Numbered from the stretch's first letter, positions 1-7,999 are shown. The stretch is DNA of 13,964 nt from an uncultured Clostridia bacterium (GCA_937915065.1 CALDMR010000010.1:1-13964); one strand, 5' to 3'. The notes: generated by a model from the letters alone, not told the origin. Translations and numbers: made by a program.

Positions 1-118
1 TGCACAGCTGCACACATTCATTGCAGATATATGCACCGGGGCCGGCAATGATCCGCTCCACCTGGTCTTCATGCTTTCCGCAAAAAGAACAGCGGATGGC
101 CTTCTTCTCATCATTCAT
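1..118 (-). CDS. clpX: ClpX, N-terminal fragment (cut by window edge)
   Basis: This is the first 39 residues of the ATP-dependent unfoldase ClpX, which recognises substrates and feeds them into the ClpP protease. The fragment begins MNDEKKAIRCSFCGK and contains the ClpX zinc-binding domain signature: two CxxC pairs, Cys10/Cys13 and Cys32/Cys35, with IIAGPGAYICNECV around the second pair. The ATG at 118 is preceded by GAGGG nine bases upstream, just after the clpP stop. The gene follows clpP by 19 bases on the same strand, so it is co-transcribed with its partner subunit. The AAA+ part lies beyond the left edge. The identification rests on the zinc domain plus its position after clpP. Confidence 0.93.
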   Translation of the reverse strand, partial: MNDEKKAIRCSFCGKHEDQVERIIAGPGAYICNECVQLC

Positions 119-137
119 TCCAAAAAACCCTCTGCTT

Positions 138-719
138 TCAGCGGCTGTAGATGACCTTGTCGATCAGGCCGTACTCCTTCGCTTCTTCAGCCGGCATAAA
201 ATTATCGCGTTCCGTGTCAATGGCGATCTGCTCGATGCTCTTGCCCGTATTGGCTGCCAGGATCTTGTTCAGCTTCTCGCGGGTATGCAGCATCCACTCG
301 GCCTGGATCTTAATGTCGGACGCCTGCCCCTTAGCGCCGCCGGAGGGCTGATGGATCATAATTTCCGCATTGGGCAGCGCCAGGCGCTTGCCCTTGGCTC
401 CGGAGGACAGCAGAAACGCGCCCATGCTGGCAGCCATACCAATGCAGATAGTAGACACGTCGCACTTGATGTATTGCATCGTATCATAAATTGCCATGCC
501 GGCCGTCACGCTGCCGCCGGGGGAATTGATATACATCTGGATGTCCTTGTCGGGATCCTGGGCTTCCAGATACAGCAGCTGGGCCACCACCAGGCTGGCG
601 GAGGTATCGTTGACCTCCTCGCCGAGGAAAATGATACGGTCATTCAGCAAGCGGGAGAAAATATCATAAGATCTCTCGCCGCGGCTCGTCTGCTCAACAA
701 CATAAGGGACCAAACTCAT
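138..719 (-). CDS. clpP: ATP-dependent Clp protease proteolytic subunit ClpP
   Basis: ClpP is the barrel-shaped serine protease that degrades proteins unfolded by ClpX or ClpC/ClpA in the cytoplasm. From the chosen start the protein is 193 aa, the normal family length. The catalytic triad is visible: Ser98 in GMAASMGAF, His123 in MIHQPSGG and Asp172 in DTERDNFM. The oligomer-forming SRLLNDRIIFLG and INSPGGSV motifs are also present. The ATG at 719 (MSLVPYVVEQTSRGERSYD) is preferred over the ATG at 740. A GGAGG lies 8 bases upstream of 719, and family members begin with this short leader before the conserved PxVxE-type start. It lies between tig and clpX, the usual order. No CtsR-type operator was seen upstream, so regulation is probably through the tig promoter. 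Confidence 0.97.
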   Translation of the reverse strand: MSLVPYVVEQTSRGERSYDIFSRLLNDRIIFLGEEVNDTSASLVVAQLLYLEAQDPDKDIQMYINSPGGSVTAGMAIYDTMQYIKCDVSTICIGMAASMGAFLLSSGAKGKRLALPNAEIMIHQPSGGAKGQASDIKIQAEWMLHTREKLNKILAANTGKSIEQIAIDTERDNFMPAEEAKEYGLIDKVIYSR

Positions 720-775
720 AATAACAGCCTCCTGTTCCAATCGCTACCGTTAAGTATTGCCAAAAATGTCAGTTT

Positions 776-2065
776 TCAACCATAAAGGGCAGCCTTGACG
801 GAAGCGCTGTCCACAACAACCTTCAGTGCCTTTTCGCGCTTGATCTGATCTTCCACATCCGCAGCGCGCAGGTACCGCTTGACATCCTCCAGCTTCATGC
901 CGTACTGATCAGCCATCTTCTGGAACTGTGCCTCGATCTCCTCTTCGGTGGCCTCGATGTTCTCTGCCTTCATAATGGCCTCGAGAGCCAGGCTGCCGCG
1001 CAGCTGGCGCAGAGCGGGCTCCTTGGCGGAATCCAGCAGGTCAGCTTCCTTCATGCCGGTGATCTGCAGGTACTGCGCAAAGGACACACCCTGGGACTGA
1101 ACCTGCATCTTGTAGTCGTCCACCACGCGGCGGGCCTGGTTTTCCACCATGGCCGCAGGAATGTCGCACTCCATGTTTTCTGCGACCTGCTCCAGCAGAT
1201 TGCTCTCAAATGCCTGCTGGGCAGCAGCCTCGCGGCTCTCCTCTTCCTTCTTGCGCAGGTCGGCCTTCAGCTCATCCAGCGTATCGAATTCGGAAACATC
1301 CTTGGCAAACTCATCGTCCAGCTCGGGCATTTCCTTTTCCTTGACCTCGTGCAGCTTCACAGTGAAGACCACTGCCTGGCCAGCCAGATCCTCTGCCTGG
1401 TACTCCTCGGGGAAGGTCACGTCGATGTCCTTCTCCTCGCCGGCCTTCATGCCAACCACCTGCTCCTCAAAGCCGGGGATAAAGGCGCCGGAACCCAGCT
1501 CTAGGGGATAGCTCTCGCCCTTGCCGCCATCAAAGGGAACGCCGTCCTTCTTGCCCTCGAAATCGATGACTGCGGTATCGCCGTTCTGAGCCTCACGCTC
1601 CACGGAAACCAGGCGGGAATTGCGCTCGCGCATCTGATCCAGCTTCATGTTCACATCGTCGTCAGAAACCTTGACAGCGGGCTTCTCAGCGCTCAGGCCC
1701 TTGTACTCGCCCAGCTTGACTTCGGGATAGTTGGGGAACGTGGCCTTGAACGTGAAGCCGTCGGCAGTCACTTCAACCACTTCCACCTGGGGATGATCCA
1801 CAGGCTCCAGCTCTGCTTCTTCCACAGCTGCCTGGTATGCCGCGGGGAATGCGATATTCATAGCCTCGTCAAAGAAAACCTCGACGCCGTACATACCTTC
1901 TACGACCTTGCGGGGCGCATGGCCGGGGCGGAAGCCGGGAATCTTGATCTGCTTAACTTGCTTTTTGTATGCTTTTTCAATGGCGGGTGCAAATTCATCC
2001 TTACCGACCTCGACGGTAATGGTTACCATGTTTTTTTCCTGTTTTTCAACATTTTTCAAATTCAT
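776..2065 (-). CDS. tig: Trigger factor (ribosome-associated chaperone / prolyl isomerase)
   Basis: Trigger factor binds the ribosome exit tunnel near L23 and shelters nascent chains; its FKBP-like domain has peptidyl-prolyl isomerase activity. From the chosen start the protein is 429 aa, the usual length. The N-terminal ribosome-binding domain carries the signature loop GFRPGHAPRKVVE at residues 44-56 (consensus GFRxGKxP; the Lys is His here). The middle FKBP domain is around residues 155-245 (GDTAVIDFEG, then GSGAFIPGFEEQ and VTFPEEY). A long helical C-terminal chaperone domain ends ...KAALYG. The ATG at 2065 has GGAGG nine bases upstream. The in-frame codon at 2092 would start 9 residues earlier but lies above that Shine-Dalgarno, so it was rejected. 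It is the first gene of tig-clpP-clpX. Confidence 0.96.
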   Translation of the reverse strand: MNLKNVEKQEKNMVTITVEVGKDEFAPAIEKAYKKQVKQIKIPGFRPGHAPRKVVEGMYGVEVFFDEAMNIAFPAAYQAAVEEAELEPVDHPQVEVVEVTADGFTFKATFPNYPEVKLGEYKGLSAEKPAVKVSDDDVNMKLDQMRERNSRLVSVEREAQNGDTAVIDFEGKKDGVPFDGGKGESYPLELGSGAFIPGFEEQVVGMKAGEEKDIDVTFPEEYQAEDLAGQAVVFTVKLHEVKEKEMPELDDEFAKDVSEFDTLDELKADLRKKEEESREAAAQQAFESNLLEQVAENMECDIPAAMVENQARRVVDDYKMQVQSQGVSFAQYLQITGMKEADLLDSAKEPALRQLRGSLALEAIMKAENIEATEEEIEAQFQKMADQYGMKLEDVKRYLRAADVEDQIKREKALKVVVDSASVKAALYG

Positions 2066-2114
2066 TTCGTTTATCCTCCGTTCAGCGCGCAAGCTATATC
2101 ACACGCAGTGTATT

Positions 2115-2120
2115 ATTTTA
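2115..2120 (-). promoter_or_regulatory. Candidate -10 element upstream of tig
   Basis: On the minus strand, in the 91-base gap between the metallophosphoesterase gene and tig, the hexamer TAAAAT matches the sigma-A -10 consensus at 5 of 6 bases, about 50 bases before the tig start. No convincing -35 hexamer stands 16-18 bases upstream (the closest is TAGCTT). The gap is A+T-rich compared with the genes and is the only sizeable gap before the tig-clpP-clpX group. A promoter is therefore expected here, but the exact hexamers are uncertain. Confidence 0.3.
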
Positions 2121-2156
2121 GCAGAATTTTTGCAGAAAAGCTACTCTTTTTTCAAT

Positions 2157-2849
2157 TTATTCACAGATTTTTTTCAATTGAAACTTCAGATAGTCCGCCG
2201 CAACCAGCGAAAATTCAATTCCGGCGCAATTTCCCTCAATGGCGCGCTTATGACTGGGGCCGTGGAGATGCCCGTAGCAGCAGGTTTTCACAGGATATCT
2301 GTGCAGCGCTTCCAAAATCTCCGGGCAGGTATAACCCTGATACATGGGCGGATAATGGAGAAAGCACAGGATGGGCCGCTCCCCCGCCGCCTTCAAGGAC
2401 AGTTCCAGGCGCTGCACCTCCCGGTTCAGAACCTTCCGGTTATGAGCCATGTCAGAGGTCTCCTCATCGCTGAACCACCCCCGGGTGCCGCAGATGGCAT
2501 AGTCCCCGTAAACATAGCAATTATTGTGCAGGAAACGGATCGTTTTCAGACCGTGCTTTTCCAGAAAAGCATTCATCTTTGCCGCCGTTTCCCACCAATA
2601 ATCGTGATTGCCCTTGAGCAGGATCTTCTGCCCCGGCAGCCCATCGATAAAGCGAAAATCTTCCAGGGACTCCTCTAGAGAAATGCCCCAGGAAGAATCG
2701 CCGCACAACACAGTGGTGTCCTCCTCCGTCAGATGGGAAAAGCTCTCCCTGAGTTTCTCCGTATGCCCCCGCCAGACATCGCCGAAAATGTCCATCGGTT
2801 TATCCACTGACAGCGACAGGTGAAGATCCCCGATCGCATAAAGTGCCAT
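2157..2849 (-). CDS. Calcineurin-like metallophosphoesterase
   Basis: This is a 230-aa cytoplasmic phosphoesterase of the calcineurin superfamily, using a two-metal centre. All block motifs are present in order: GDLH (residues 7-10), GDSSW (50-54), GNHDYWW (80-86), the single metal-binding His165 in FLHYPP, and GHLHG (193-197). There is no signal peptide or membrane segment, and the protein is the single domain only. The aromatic GNHDYWW block and the GDxxW block are typical of a subgroup common in Clostridia whose substrate is not known to me. Nucleotides, phosphoproteins and other phosphoesters are all possible. The ATG at 2849 has GGAGG six bases upstream. It follows thrC by 32 bases and is the last gene of the lepB-to-here run; no clear terminator was seen after it. 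Confidence 0.88.
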   Translation of the reverse strand: MALYAIGDLHLSLSVDKPMDIFGDVWRGHTEKLRESFSHLTEEDTTVLCGDSSWGISLEESLEDFRFIDGLPGQKILLKGNHDYWWETAAKMNAFLEKHGLKTIRFLHNNCYVYGDYAICGTRGWFSDEETSDMAHNRKVLNREVQRLELSLKAAGERPILCFLHYPPMYQGYTCPEILEALHRYPVKTCCYGHLHGPSHKRAIEGNCAGIEFSLVAADYLKFQLKKICE

Positions 2850-2881
2850 GCCATCCCTCCGAAACCAAAACTGATGCCAGA

Positions 2882-4369
2882 TTACTGCAAGTAGTCCAAA
2901 ACCACTCGCTCCATATCCTGCTTTTCCGTGCTCTGGGTGAACCGGACAGCTTTGCTGCCCAGCTCTGCCAGGCGCCAGGGCGCTTTCACGCCGGTTGCCG
3001 CCTGCAGCTGCGCAATCAGCTCCACGCCGTCGCCCGCAGGCTCTTCTCCGATGGCGCGCAGCACATGGTTGCAGAACTTATAGGGACTGGCCGTGGAGGC
3101 AAAGACAGCAATGCCCTTGTCACCGGTCTCCGCCCGGTACTGTTCCAGCACATGGGCCGCCACAGCGGTATGGGTATCGATCAGATAACCCTTTTCCGTG
3201 TAATAACGGCGAATGGTTTCTGTCGTTTCCTCCTCGCCGCAGGAGCCGGCCCAGAACAGATCCCGGACCTGTGCCAGGATCTCCTCGCGCACCTGGTAGC
3301 GTCCCTCGCGGTTCAGCTGCTCCATATAGCCCCGGACTTCAGCATCGTTCCCGCCGGAAAGGGTGTAAAGCAGCCGCTCCAGATTACTGGAGATCAGAAT
3401 ATCCATGGAAGGAGACATGGTGGTATGGAAGGTCCGGTTGCGATCATACACACCCGTGCGCAGGAACTCCGTCAGCACATCGTTCTTGTTGGAAGCACAG
3501 ATCAGTTTACCGATCGGCACGCCCATACGCTTGGCATAATAGGCCGAAAGGATATTGCCAAAATTGCCCGTAGGCACGCAGATATTCAGCTTTTCGCCTT
3601 CTTTGATTTTCCCATCCCGGGCCAGGTCGCACCAAACAGATACATAGTAGACGATCTGAGGCAGCACACGCCCCCAGTTGATGGAGTTGGCCGAAGAGAG
3701 GAAATAGCCCCGCTCCAGAAGTTTTACACGGATCGCTTCGTCGGAGAAAATACGCTTCACGCCGGTCTGCGCATCATCGAAATTGCCGACCACGGAGCAA
3801 ACGCCCACATTGGCGCCCTCCTGCGTGACCATCTGCAGCTTCTGAATGGCAGACACGCCGTCCTTGGGATAAAACACCATGATCTTGGTGTGATCCACAT
3901 CACGGAATCCTTCCAGCGCCGCTTTACCGGTATCGCCGGAGGTTGCCACCAAAATGCAGACCGTTTTATCTTCACCGGTCTTTTTCAGGCTGGCATACAG
4001 CAGGTGCGGGAGCATCTGCAGAGCCATATCCTTAAAAGCGCTGGTGGGGCCGTGCCACAGTTCCAGGCAGTGGGTGCTCCCGTCCAGGGTGCGCACCGGA
4101 GCCACAGCCGCATCGTCAAAGCGGTCGGGGCCGTATGCCGCATCGGCAAAAGCCTTCAGCTCGTCCCGGCTGTAATCCTCCAGAAACAGGCTCATAACTT
4201 CAACAGCCCGGTCCTGATAGGACATGGCCTGCATCCGCTTCAGCTGCTCTTCAGAAAGACAGGGCAGTTCCTCCGGCAAAAACAGGCCACCATCCCGGGA
4301 CAAGCCCTGCTTGATGGCCTCTGCAGCAGTATAGCGCAGGGTATTGTCTCTTGTGCTCAAATAACGCAT
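2882..4369 (-). CDS. thrC: Threonine synthase
   Basis: Threonine synthase converts O-phospho-L-homoserine and water to L-threonine and phosphate, the last step of threonine biosynthesis, and depends on pyridoxal phosphate. The 495-aa protein has the N-terminal YLSTRDNT segment of the long (E. coli/fungal-like) ThrC class. The PLP lysine is Lys113 in HGPTSAFKDMALQ. The phosphate-binding loop is VATSGDTGKAALEGF (141-155), and VPTGNFGNILSAYYAK lies further on. The ATG at 4369 has AGGAG about nine bases upstream, overlapping the stop codon of the peptidase gene before it (13-base gap). No hom or thrB gene is nearby in the window, so it is separated from the rest of its pathway. No T-box or other leader is visible, because it sits inside an operon of unrelated genes. 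Confidence 0.96.
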   Translation of the reverse strand: MRYLSTRDNTLRYTAAEAIKQGLSRDGGLFLPEELPCLSEEQLKRMQAMSYQDRAVEVMSLFLEDYSRDELKAFADAAYGPDRFDDAAVAPVRTLDGSTHCLELWHGPTSAFKDMALQMLPHLLYASLKKTGEDKTVCILVATSGDTGKAALEGFRDVDHTKIMVFYPKDGVSAIQKLQMVTQEGANVGVCSVVGNFDDAQTGVKRIFSDEAIRVKLLERGYFLSSANSINWGRVLPQIVYYVSVWCDLARDGKIKEGEKLNICVPTGNFGNILSAYYAKRMGVPIGKLICASNKNDVLTEFLRTGVYDRNRTFHTTMSPSMDILISSNLERLLYTLSGGNDAEVRGYMEQLNREGRYQVREEILAQVRDLFWAGSCGEEETTETIRRYYTEKGYLIDTHTAVAAHVLEQYRAETGDKGIAVFASTASPYKFCNHVLRAIGEEPAGDGVELIAQLQAATGVKAPWRLAELGSKAVRFTQSTEKQDMERVVLDYLQ

Positions 4370-4382
4370 GATTCTTCTCTCC

Positions 4383-5321
4383 TTATACGCGCGCCAGGAT
4401 CACGCGCTTCAAATTATTATAAAAAATATCATCAATCAGCCGCGGGCTGTAATTGCGCTGCAGCATTTTTTCATAAATCTTCACCATATCCTGGATGCCG
4501 CGGATGCCGCCGGGCATCTGGTCGCAGCCATCCCAGTCGCCGCCGAAACCGACGGTCTTTTCACCGTCCATTTCCAGGAAATGCTCCAGATGCGCAAATA
4601 TATCATCCAGTGTATTGCTGCGGCCGATAAAAGGCGTATAGAAATTCAGCCCCACAAAGCCACCGCTGTCACGAATCGTCCGGAACATATCATCCGTCAG
4701 ATTCCGCTGATGCCCACACAGCGCCCGGCTGTCGCTGTGGCTGGCCACCAGGGGCTGCTCCGCCAGATCTGCCAGATCCCAAAAGCCGGGGTCTGACAGG
4801 TGGGACACATCCACCAGGATACCCAGCGCCCAGGCGCGCCGCACAAAGTCCCGTCCCTGCGGGCTCAGCCCCCGCTCCCGCTCTTCCGCGTTGGAGCCGG
4901 AAAGGGCATTGGCCCGGTTCCAGGTCACATTGATCAGCCTCACGCCCAGATCCCGGGCATATTCCAGCCGCCCGGGGTCGCACTCCAGCAGCTCCGCCCC
5001 CTCGATCGAAAGCAAAGCCGCCGTCTTGTGTTCCGCCGCGGCGCGCGCCAGATCTTCCGCCGTGCAGCACTGCATGACCGCATCTTTGTGCAGCGACATC
5101 TGCTGCCGGAACACCCGGGCCTGCCGCTCACATTCCGCCAGCATACCGTCTTCCGGCAGCTGCGCGCCGTCCTGAAAAATTGCAAACACCTGGGCATAAT
5201 GGGCAAATTCAGCCCCTCGGCACAGATCCGTATGCCCGGGAGCATTGCCCAGATCCCATCCCAAATGTGTACAGCAGCTCAAGGTATCACAGTGGGCGTC
5301 AAAAAAAGAAACAGGCAACAT
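4383..5321 (-). CDS. Membrane dipeptidase (peptidase family M19, renal dipeptidase-like)
   Basis: This is a zinc-dependent dipeptidase of the amidohydrolase-fold M19 family; bacterial members cleave dipeptides, including some with a D-residue. The 312-aa protein shows the binuclear metal ligands in family order: His10 and Asp12 in FDAHCDT, Glu108 in LSIEGAE, His174 in VDVSHLSD and His195 in VASHSDSR. The GFGGDWDG block (258-265) near the end corresponds to the usual GSDFDG. It has no signal peptide, so it is probably cytosolic despite the family name. The ATG at 5321 has AAGGAG nine bases upstream, and the yraN stop is 18 bases further up. A role in peptide or cell-wall turnover is inferred from the family; the substrate cannot be read from the sequence. 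Confidence 0.9.
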   Translation of the reverse strand: MLPVSFFDAHCDTLSCCTHLGWDLGNAPGHTDLCRGAEFAHYAQVFAIFQDGAQLPEDGMLAECERQARVFRQQMSLHKDAVMQCCTAEDLARAAAEHKTAALLSIEGAELLECDPGRLEYARDLGVRLINVTWNRANALSGSNAEERERGLSPQGRDFVRRAWALGILVDVSHLSDPGFWDLADLAEQPLVASHSDSRALCGHQRNLTDDMFRTIRDSGGFVGLNFYTPFIGRSNTLDDIFAHLEHFLEMDGEKTVGFGGDWDGCDQMPGGIRGIQDMVKIYEKMLQRNYSPRLIDDIFYNNLKRVILARV

Positions 5322-5339
5322 GGTCTCTTACTCCTTATT

Positions 5340-5705
5340 TCATTCGAAAGCCGCTTCCAGATATTCGATCGTCGTTTTGTTTTCCTCCAATGCGTCGGTG
5401 GTACAAACTTCCGCCACATCGAACCGCACCGGACAGTCCAGCCCGTAGCGCGCCAGATATTGGGCCGCTGCCGCGCGGATGCGCTGCTGCTTTTTCGGTC
5501 CCACAAATTCCCGGGGCAGGCCATGCTCGGTTTCCGTGCGGGTTTTGACCTCCACAAAGCACAGCACCCCATCTTTCCGGGCGATCAGATCGATTTCCCC
5601 CATACGGCAGCGAAACTGACTGGCCACAATCGCATATCCCTGCCGGCGCAAATGCGCCGCCGTGTAGGCTTCACCCCAGTCCCCCAGCAATTTTTTAGGG
5701 TTCAT
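5340..5705 (-). CDS. yraN: YraN family (UPF0102) predicted endonuclease-like protein
   Basis: This 121-aa member of the UPF0102/YraN family has a restriction-endonuclease-like fold. The order of motifs is standard: GDWGEAYTAAHLRRQGY (8-24, with Glu12), CRMGEIDLIARKDG (33-46, with Asp39) and CFVEVKTR (49-56, with Glu52 and Lys54). Together these form the PD-(D/E)xK-type site. The cellular role is not firmly established; the family is often found beside rnhB, as here. The ATG at 5705 lies inside the end of rnhB (11-base overlap), which points to translational coupling. The length is normal for the family, so it appears intact. Confidence 0.93.
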   Translation of the reverse strand: MNPKKLLGDWGEAYTAAHLRRQGYAIVASQFRCRMGEIDLIARKDGVLCFVEVKTRTETEHGLPREFVGPKKQQRIRAAAAQYLARYGLDCPVRFDVAEVCTTDALEENKTTIEYLEAAFE

Positions 5706-6330
5706 GGCGCCGGGCCTCCCATTTTTTCAAAAAGGTTTTCCGGTGCTCCGGACAAGGGCCGCAAGCATCCAACGCCTGGTAATGGGCCTTGGTACCGTAG
5801 CCTTTATGCTTTTCAAACCCATAGGCAGGATAGCGCTCCGCCAGCCCCTCCATATACCGGTCACGGCTGACTTTTGCCAGCACAGAGGCCGCCGCGATAT
5901 TGGCGCTGCGGCCGTCTCCCTTAACCAACAGCCGGTGGGGGCAGGTAATGGAATAGGGCTTTCCATGATCCCGGTTGCCGTCGATCAGGGCCATATCCGG
6001 CCGCAGGAACAGCCTGGCAATGGCCTCATCCATCGCCTTGATCCGCGCGTTGAGAATATCGATCTCATCAATCTCCGCCGCGGACACGGCAACCACCGCA
6101 TAAGCCAGTGCCTGCCCTGTGATCTCATCATACAGCGCATCCCGCTTTTTTGCCGTCAGCTGCTTGGAATCATTCAAACCGGGAATGCACAACTCCCGGG
6201 GCAGGATCACTGCCGCGGCGTATACCGGCCCCGCCAAAGGGCCGGCCCCGGCTTCATCCGCGCCGCAAACGGTCTCGCACCCCGCCTGCCAAAGGCTGCG
6301 CTCTTCCATCCACAAATCAAGGGGTTCCAT
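5695..6330 (-). CDS. rnhB: Ribonuclease HII
   Basis: RNase HII cuts the RNA strand of RNA-DNA hybrids and removes single ribonucleotides misincorporated into DNA. From the ATG at 6330 the protein is 211 aa. The acidic active site can be read: Asp25 and Glu26 in GADEAGAGPLAGPV, Asp117 in LIDGN and Asp139 in VKGDGRS. NDSKQL and the AAASVLAKVSRDRYM helix are also present. The ATG at 6330 is chosen because GGAG stands seven bases upstream. A longer in-frame reading to 6408 adds an Arg-rich stretch that only reflects the overlapping rbgA coding sequence. It overlaps rbgA by 14 bases and yraN by 11 bases, a compact arrangement implying coupled translation. Confidence 0.95.
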   Translation of the reverse strand: MEPLDLWMEERSLWQAGCETVCGADEAGAGPLAGPVYAAAVILPRELCIPGLNDSKQLTAKKRDALYDEITGQALAYAVVAVSAAEIDEIDILNARIKAMDEAIARLFLRPDMALIDGNRDHGKPYSITCPHRLLVKGDGRSANIAAASVLAKVSRDRYMEGLAERYPAYGFEKHKGYGTKAHYQALDACGPCPEHRKTFLKKWEARRHEP

Positions 6331-7207
6331 CGTCCGGCTCCTTCCCCTCCTCCGCCGTCTCCGGCAGTTCCAGGGTGAAACGGCCCAATTTTCCGCCGCG
6401 GAACTCATCCATCAGGATTTTCGCCATACGCTCGGTGTCCACCTCGCCGCCGGAAATGAGGAATCCGCGCTTGCGCCCCGCCCTGATCAGCAGATCATAG
6501 CCACTTTCCCCTTCCTCCGGCGTGATCTGATACCGCTCCGCCAGGCAGGCAGGATATGCCCGGGCCAGAAAGTCCATCAAATAGCAGGCCAGTTCTTCCA
6601 GATCCATAACCTCATCGCGGATCGCCCCAATGAAGGCCAGGCGCAGAGCTGCCTCCTGATCCTCAAACTTGGGCCAAAGGATACCGGGCGTGTCCAGCAA
6701 TTCCAAACCGCCGCCCACGCTCACCCATTGATTGGAGCGGGTCACGCCGGGGCGGTTCTCTGCCTTGGCCCGGGTTTTCCCCGCCACGCGGTTGATAAAG
6801 GTGGACTTGCCCACATTGGGGATGCCCACCACCATCACACGGATCGTGCGCCCCGCCTGGCCCTGCTCCGCGTAGCGCTGCAGTTTTTCTGCCAACAGGG
6901 CCCGTACCGCAGGCACAAAGGCCTTCACGCCGCCGCCGCTCTTTGCAGCGGTTTCTATCACCGCATATCCACAGCGGCGGAAATATGCCGCCCATAGTTT
7001 TGTTTTGGCGCTGTCCGCCTGATCTGTATGGTTGAGTACGATCAGACGGGGTTTTCCCGCCGTCAAGTCATCGATATCCGGATTTCGGCTGGACAACGGA
7101 ATCCGCGCATCCAGAATCTCACACACAGCGTCCACCTTTTTGATACTTTCCTCTATGGCGCGCTGGGTTTTTTTCATATGCCCCGGAAAATAATGCAGAT
7201 CCTGCAT
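6317..7207 (-). CDS. rbgA: Ribosome biogenesis GTPase RbgA (YlqF)
   Basis: RbgA is a circularly permuted GTPase needed for late assembly of the 50S subunit in Bacillus subtilis. The 296-aa protein begins HYFPGHMKKT, the family hallmark. The G motifs come in permuted order: G4 first at residues 59-62, then G1 GIPNVGKST (128-136), G2 around Thr156 in RPGVTRS, and G3 DTPG (172-175). The C-terminal RNA-binding helical region follows. G4 reads NHTD rather than NKxD, with a clear CAT histidine codon. The ATG at 7207 lies one base after the lepB stop; GAGGTG seven bases upstream, within lepB, serves as its ribosome binding site. It sits between lepB and rnhB, near rplS, as in many Firmicutes. Confidence 0.95.
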   Translation of the reverse strand: MQDLHYFPGHMKKTQRAIEESIKKVDAVCEILDARIPLSSRNPDIDDLTAGKPRLIVLNHTDQADSAKTKLWAAYFRRCGYAVIETAAKSGGGVKAFVPAVRALLAEKLQRYAEQGQAGRTIRVMVVGIPNVGKSTFINRVAGKTRAKAENRPGVTRSNQWVSVGGGLELLDTPGILWPKFEDQEAALRLAFIGAIRDEVMDLEELACYLMDFLARAYPACLAERYQITPEEGESGYDLLIRAGRKRGFLISGGEVDTERMAKILMDEFRGGKLGRFTLELPETAEEGKEPDDGTP

Positions 7208-7208
7208 T

Positions 7209-7793
7209 TTACTTCACCTCTCCGATGCGGCTCCAGTCTGCTCCGCCCGGGAACAGCAGCCACACAGCCTTTCCTAAAAGATAGCGGCGATCCACCTCGC
7301 CCAACCAGCTCCAGCGGCTGTCGGTGCTTTCGCCGCGGTTATCTCCCATCACAAATACACAGCCGGGCGAAACCGTCATGGGAAATGCCAGATCCCCCGC
7401 CGTCAGCGTCGGCCCGTTCAAATAGGGTTCCTCCAGCACAGCGCCATCCACGGAAACCGTGCCGGTGGTAAAATCAATATCAACGGTCTGCCCCTCCGTG
7501 GCAATCACGCGCTTCACAATGGGCGATTCCATAAAAGAATCCTTGCGCAGCACCACAATATCGCCGCACCGGGGCTGCGTCCACAATTTTGAAACCACCA
7601 GCAGCTTGTCGTTCGGCTGCAGCGTGGGTTCCATGGAAACGCCCTCCACACCGACGATGCGCACACCAAAAGTAAAACAAAGGGCCACCAGCACCACAGA
7701 ACACACCAGTGCCTGCAGCCATTCCAATGCTGTATTCCACCCACTGCAGGGCGGCTGCCCCTTGTTGAATTCCCGTTCTCTATCCCGCTGCAC
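7209..7793 (-). CDS. lepB: Signal peptidase I
   Basis: Signal peptidase I removes signal peptides from exported proteins at the outer face of the membrane. From the GTG at 7793 the protein is 194 aa. It has one N-terminal membrane segment (about residues 26-44), the nucleophile Ser53 in EGVSMEPTL, the general base Lys94 in PIVKRVIA, and the box VFVMGDNRGESTDSR. I chose the GTG at 7793 because GGCGGAGG (7804-7811) stands ten bases upstream. The longer reading starts with TTG at 7829, without any Shine-Dalgarno, and would place that purine run inside the gene. It is the first gene of the run that continues with rbgA, only one base apart. A putative -10 hexamer lies upstream at 7852-7857. Confidence 0.93.
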   Translation of the reverse strand: MQRDREREFNKGQPPCSGWNTALEWLQALVCSVVLVALCFTFGVRIVGVEGVSMEPTLQPNDKLLVVSKLWTQPRCGDIVVLRKDSFMESPIVKRVIATEGQTVDIDFTTGTVSVDGAVLEEPYLNGPTLTAGDLAFPMTVSPGCVFVMGDNRGESTDSRWSWLGEVDRRYLLGKAVWLLFPGGADWSRIGEVK

Positions 7794-7851
7794 GGTTTCT
7801 ATGCCTCCGCCTTTTGCTTCCACTGACAATGCAATACTATATTAGCTTATT

Positions 7852-7857
7852 ATTATA
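7852..7857 (-). promoter_or_regulatory. Candidate -10 element of the lepB operon
   Basis: A perfect TATAAT on the minus strand lies about 60 bases before the lepB GTG start and just downstream of the rplS terminator. At a 17-base spacing the -35 position falls in a T-run (TTTTTT), so only the -10 is convincing. It is the natural promoter position for the lepB-rbgA-rnhB-yraN-dipeptidase-thrC-phosphoesterase run. Confidence 0.4.
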
Positions 7858-7969
7858 CAGGAATTCTCCCTCAAAAAAAAGAGGTTCTTCTCGTTTTTTT
7901 CGCTTTTCTGTGTTCTTTTTGCAGGAAGCAGAGACCATTTTCCGGTTTTTGTAGTCCCACGAAAGATAC

Positions 7970-7999
7970 AAAAAAAGAGGAGCTGTTTGCTCCTCTTTT
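7970..7999 (-). terminator. Rho-independent terminator after rplS
   Basis: Read on the minus strand, a perfect 7-bp stem GAGGAGC / GCTCCTC with a 5-base loop (AAACA) is followed by seven T residues; an A-run on the other side extends the stem. It starts 16 bases after the rplS stop codon. The flanking A/T runs mean it could also work on the plus strand, but no plus-strand gene ends here. Confidence 0.88.

Noticed and set aside
720..775. A possible promoter between tig and clpP (TTGAAA on the minus strand)
   Set aside because: At 17-base spacing the -10 position reads TACTTA, a poor match, and no CtsR operator is seen. Co-transcription from tig is simpler.
2843..4630. A 595-codon open frame on the plus strand
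   Set aside because: It lies opposite thrC and parts of the two adjoining genes, whose protein motifs are unmistakable. The plus-strand translation is low-complexity and has no recognisable domain. It is a G+C-rich shadow.
7794..7829. Extended start of signal peptidase I at the TTG codon
   Set aside because: There is no Shine-Dalgarno before the TTG, while a clear GGCGGAGG lies ten bases before the GTG at 7793.
7871..7910. A second possible terminator between rplS and lepB, with A-runs and T-runs around GAG/CTC
   Set aside because: The stem is only three to four pairs. The strong terminator at 7970-7999 already explains the end of rplS.
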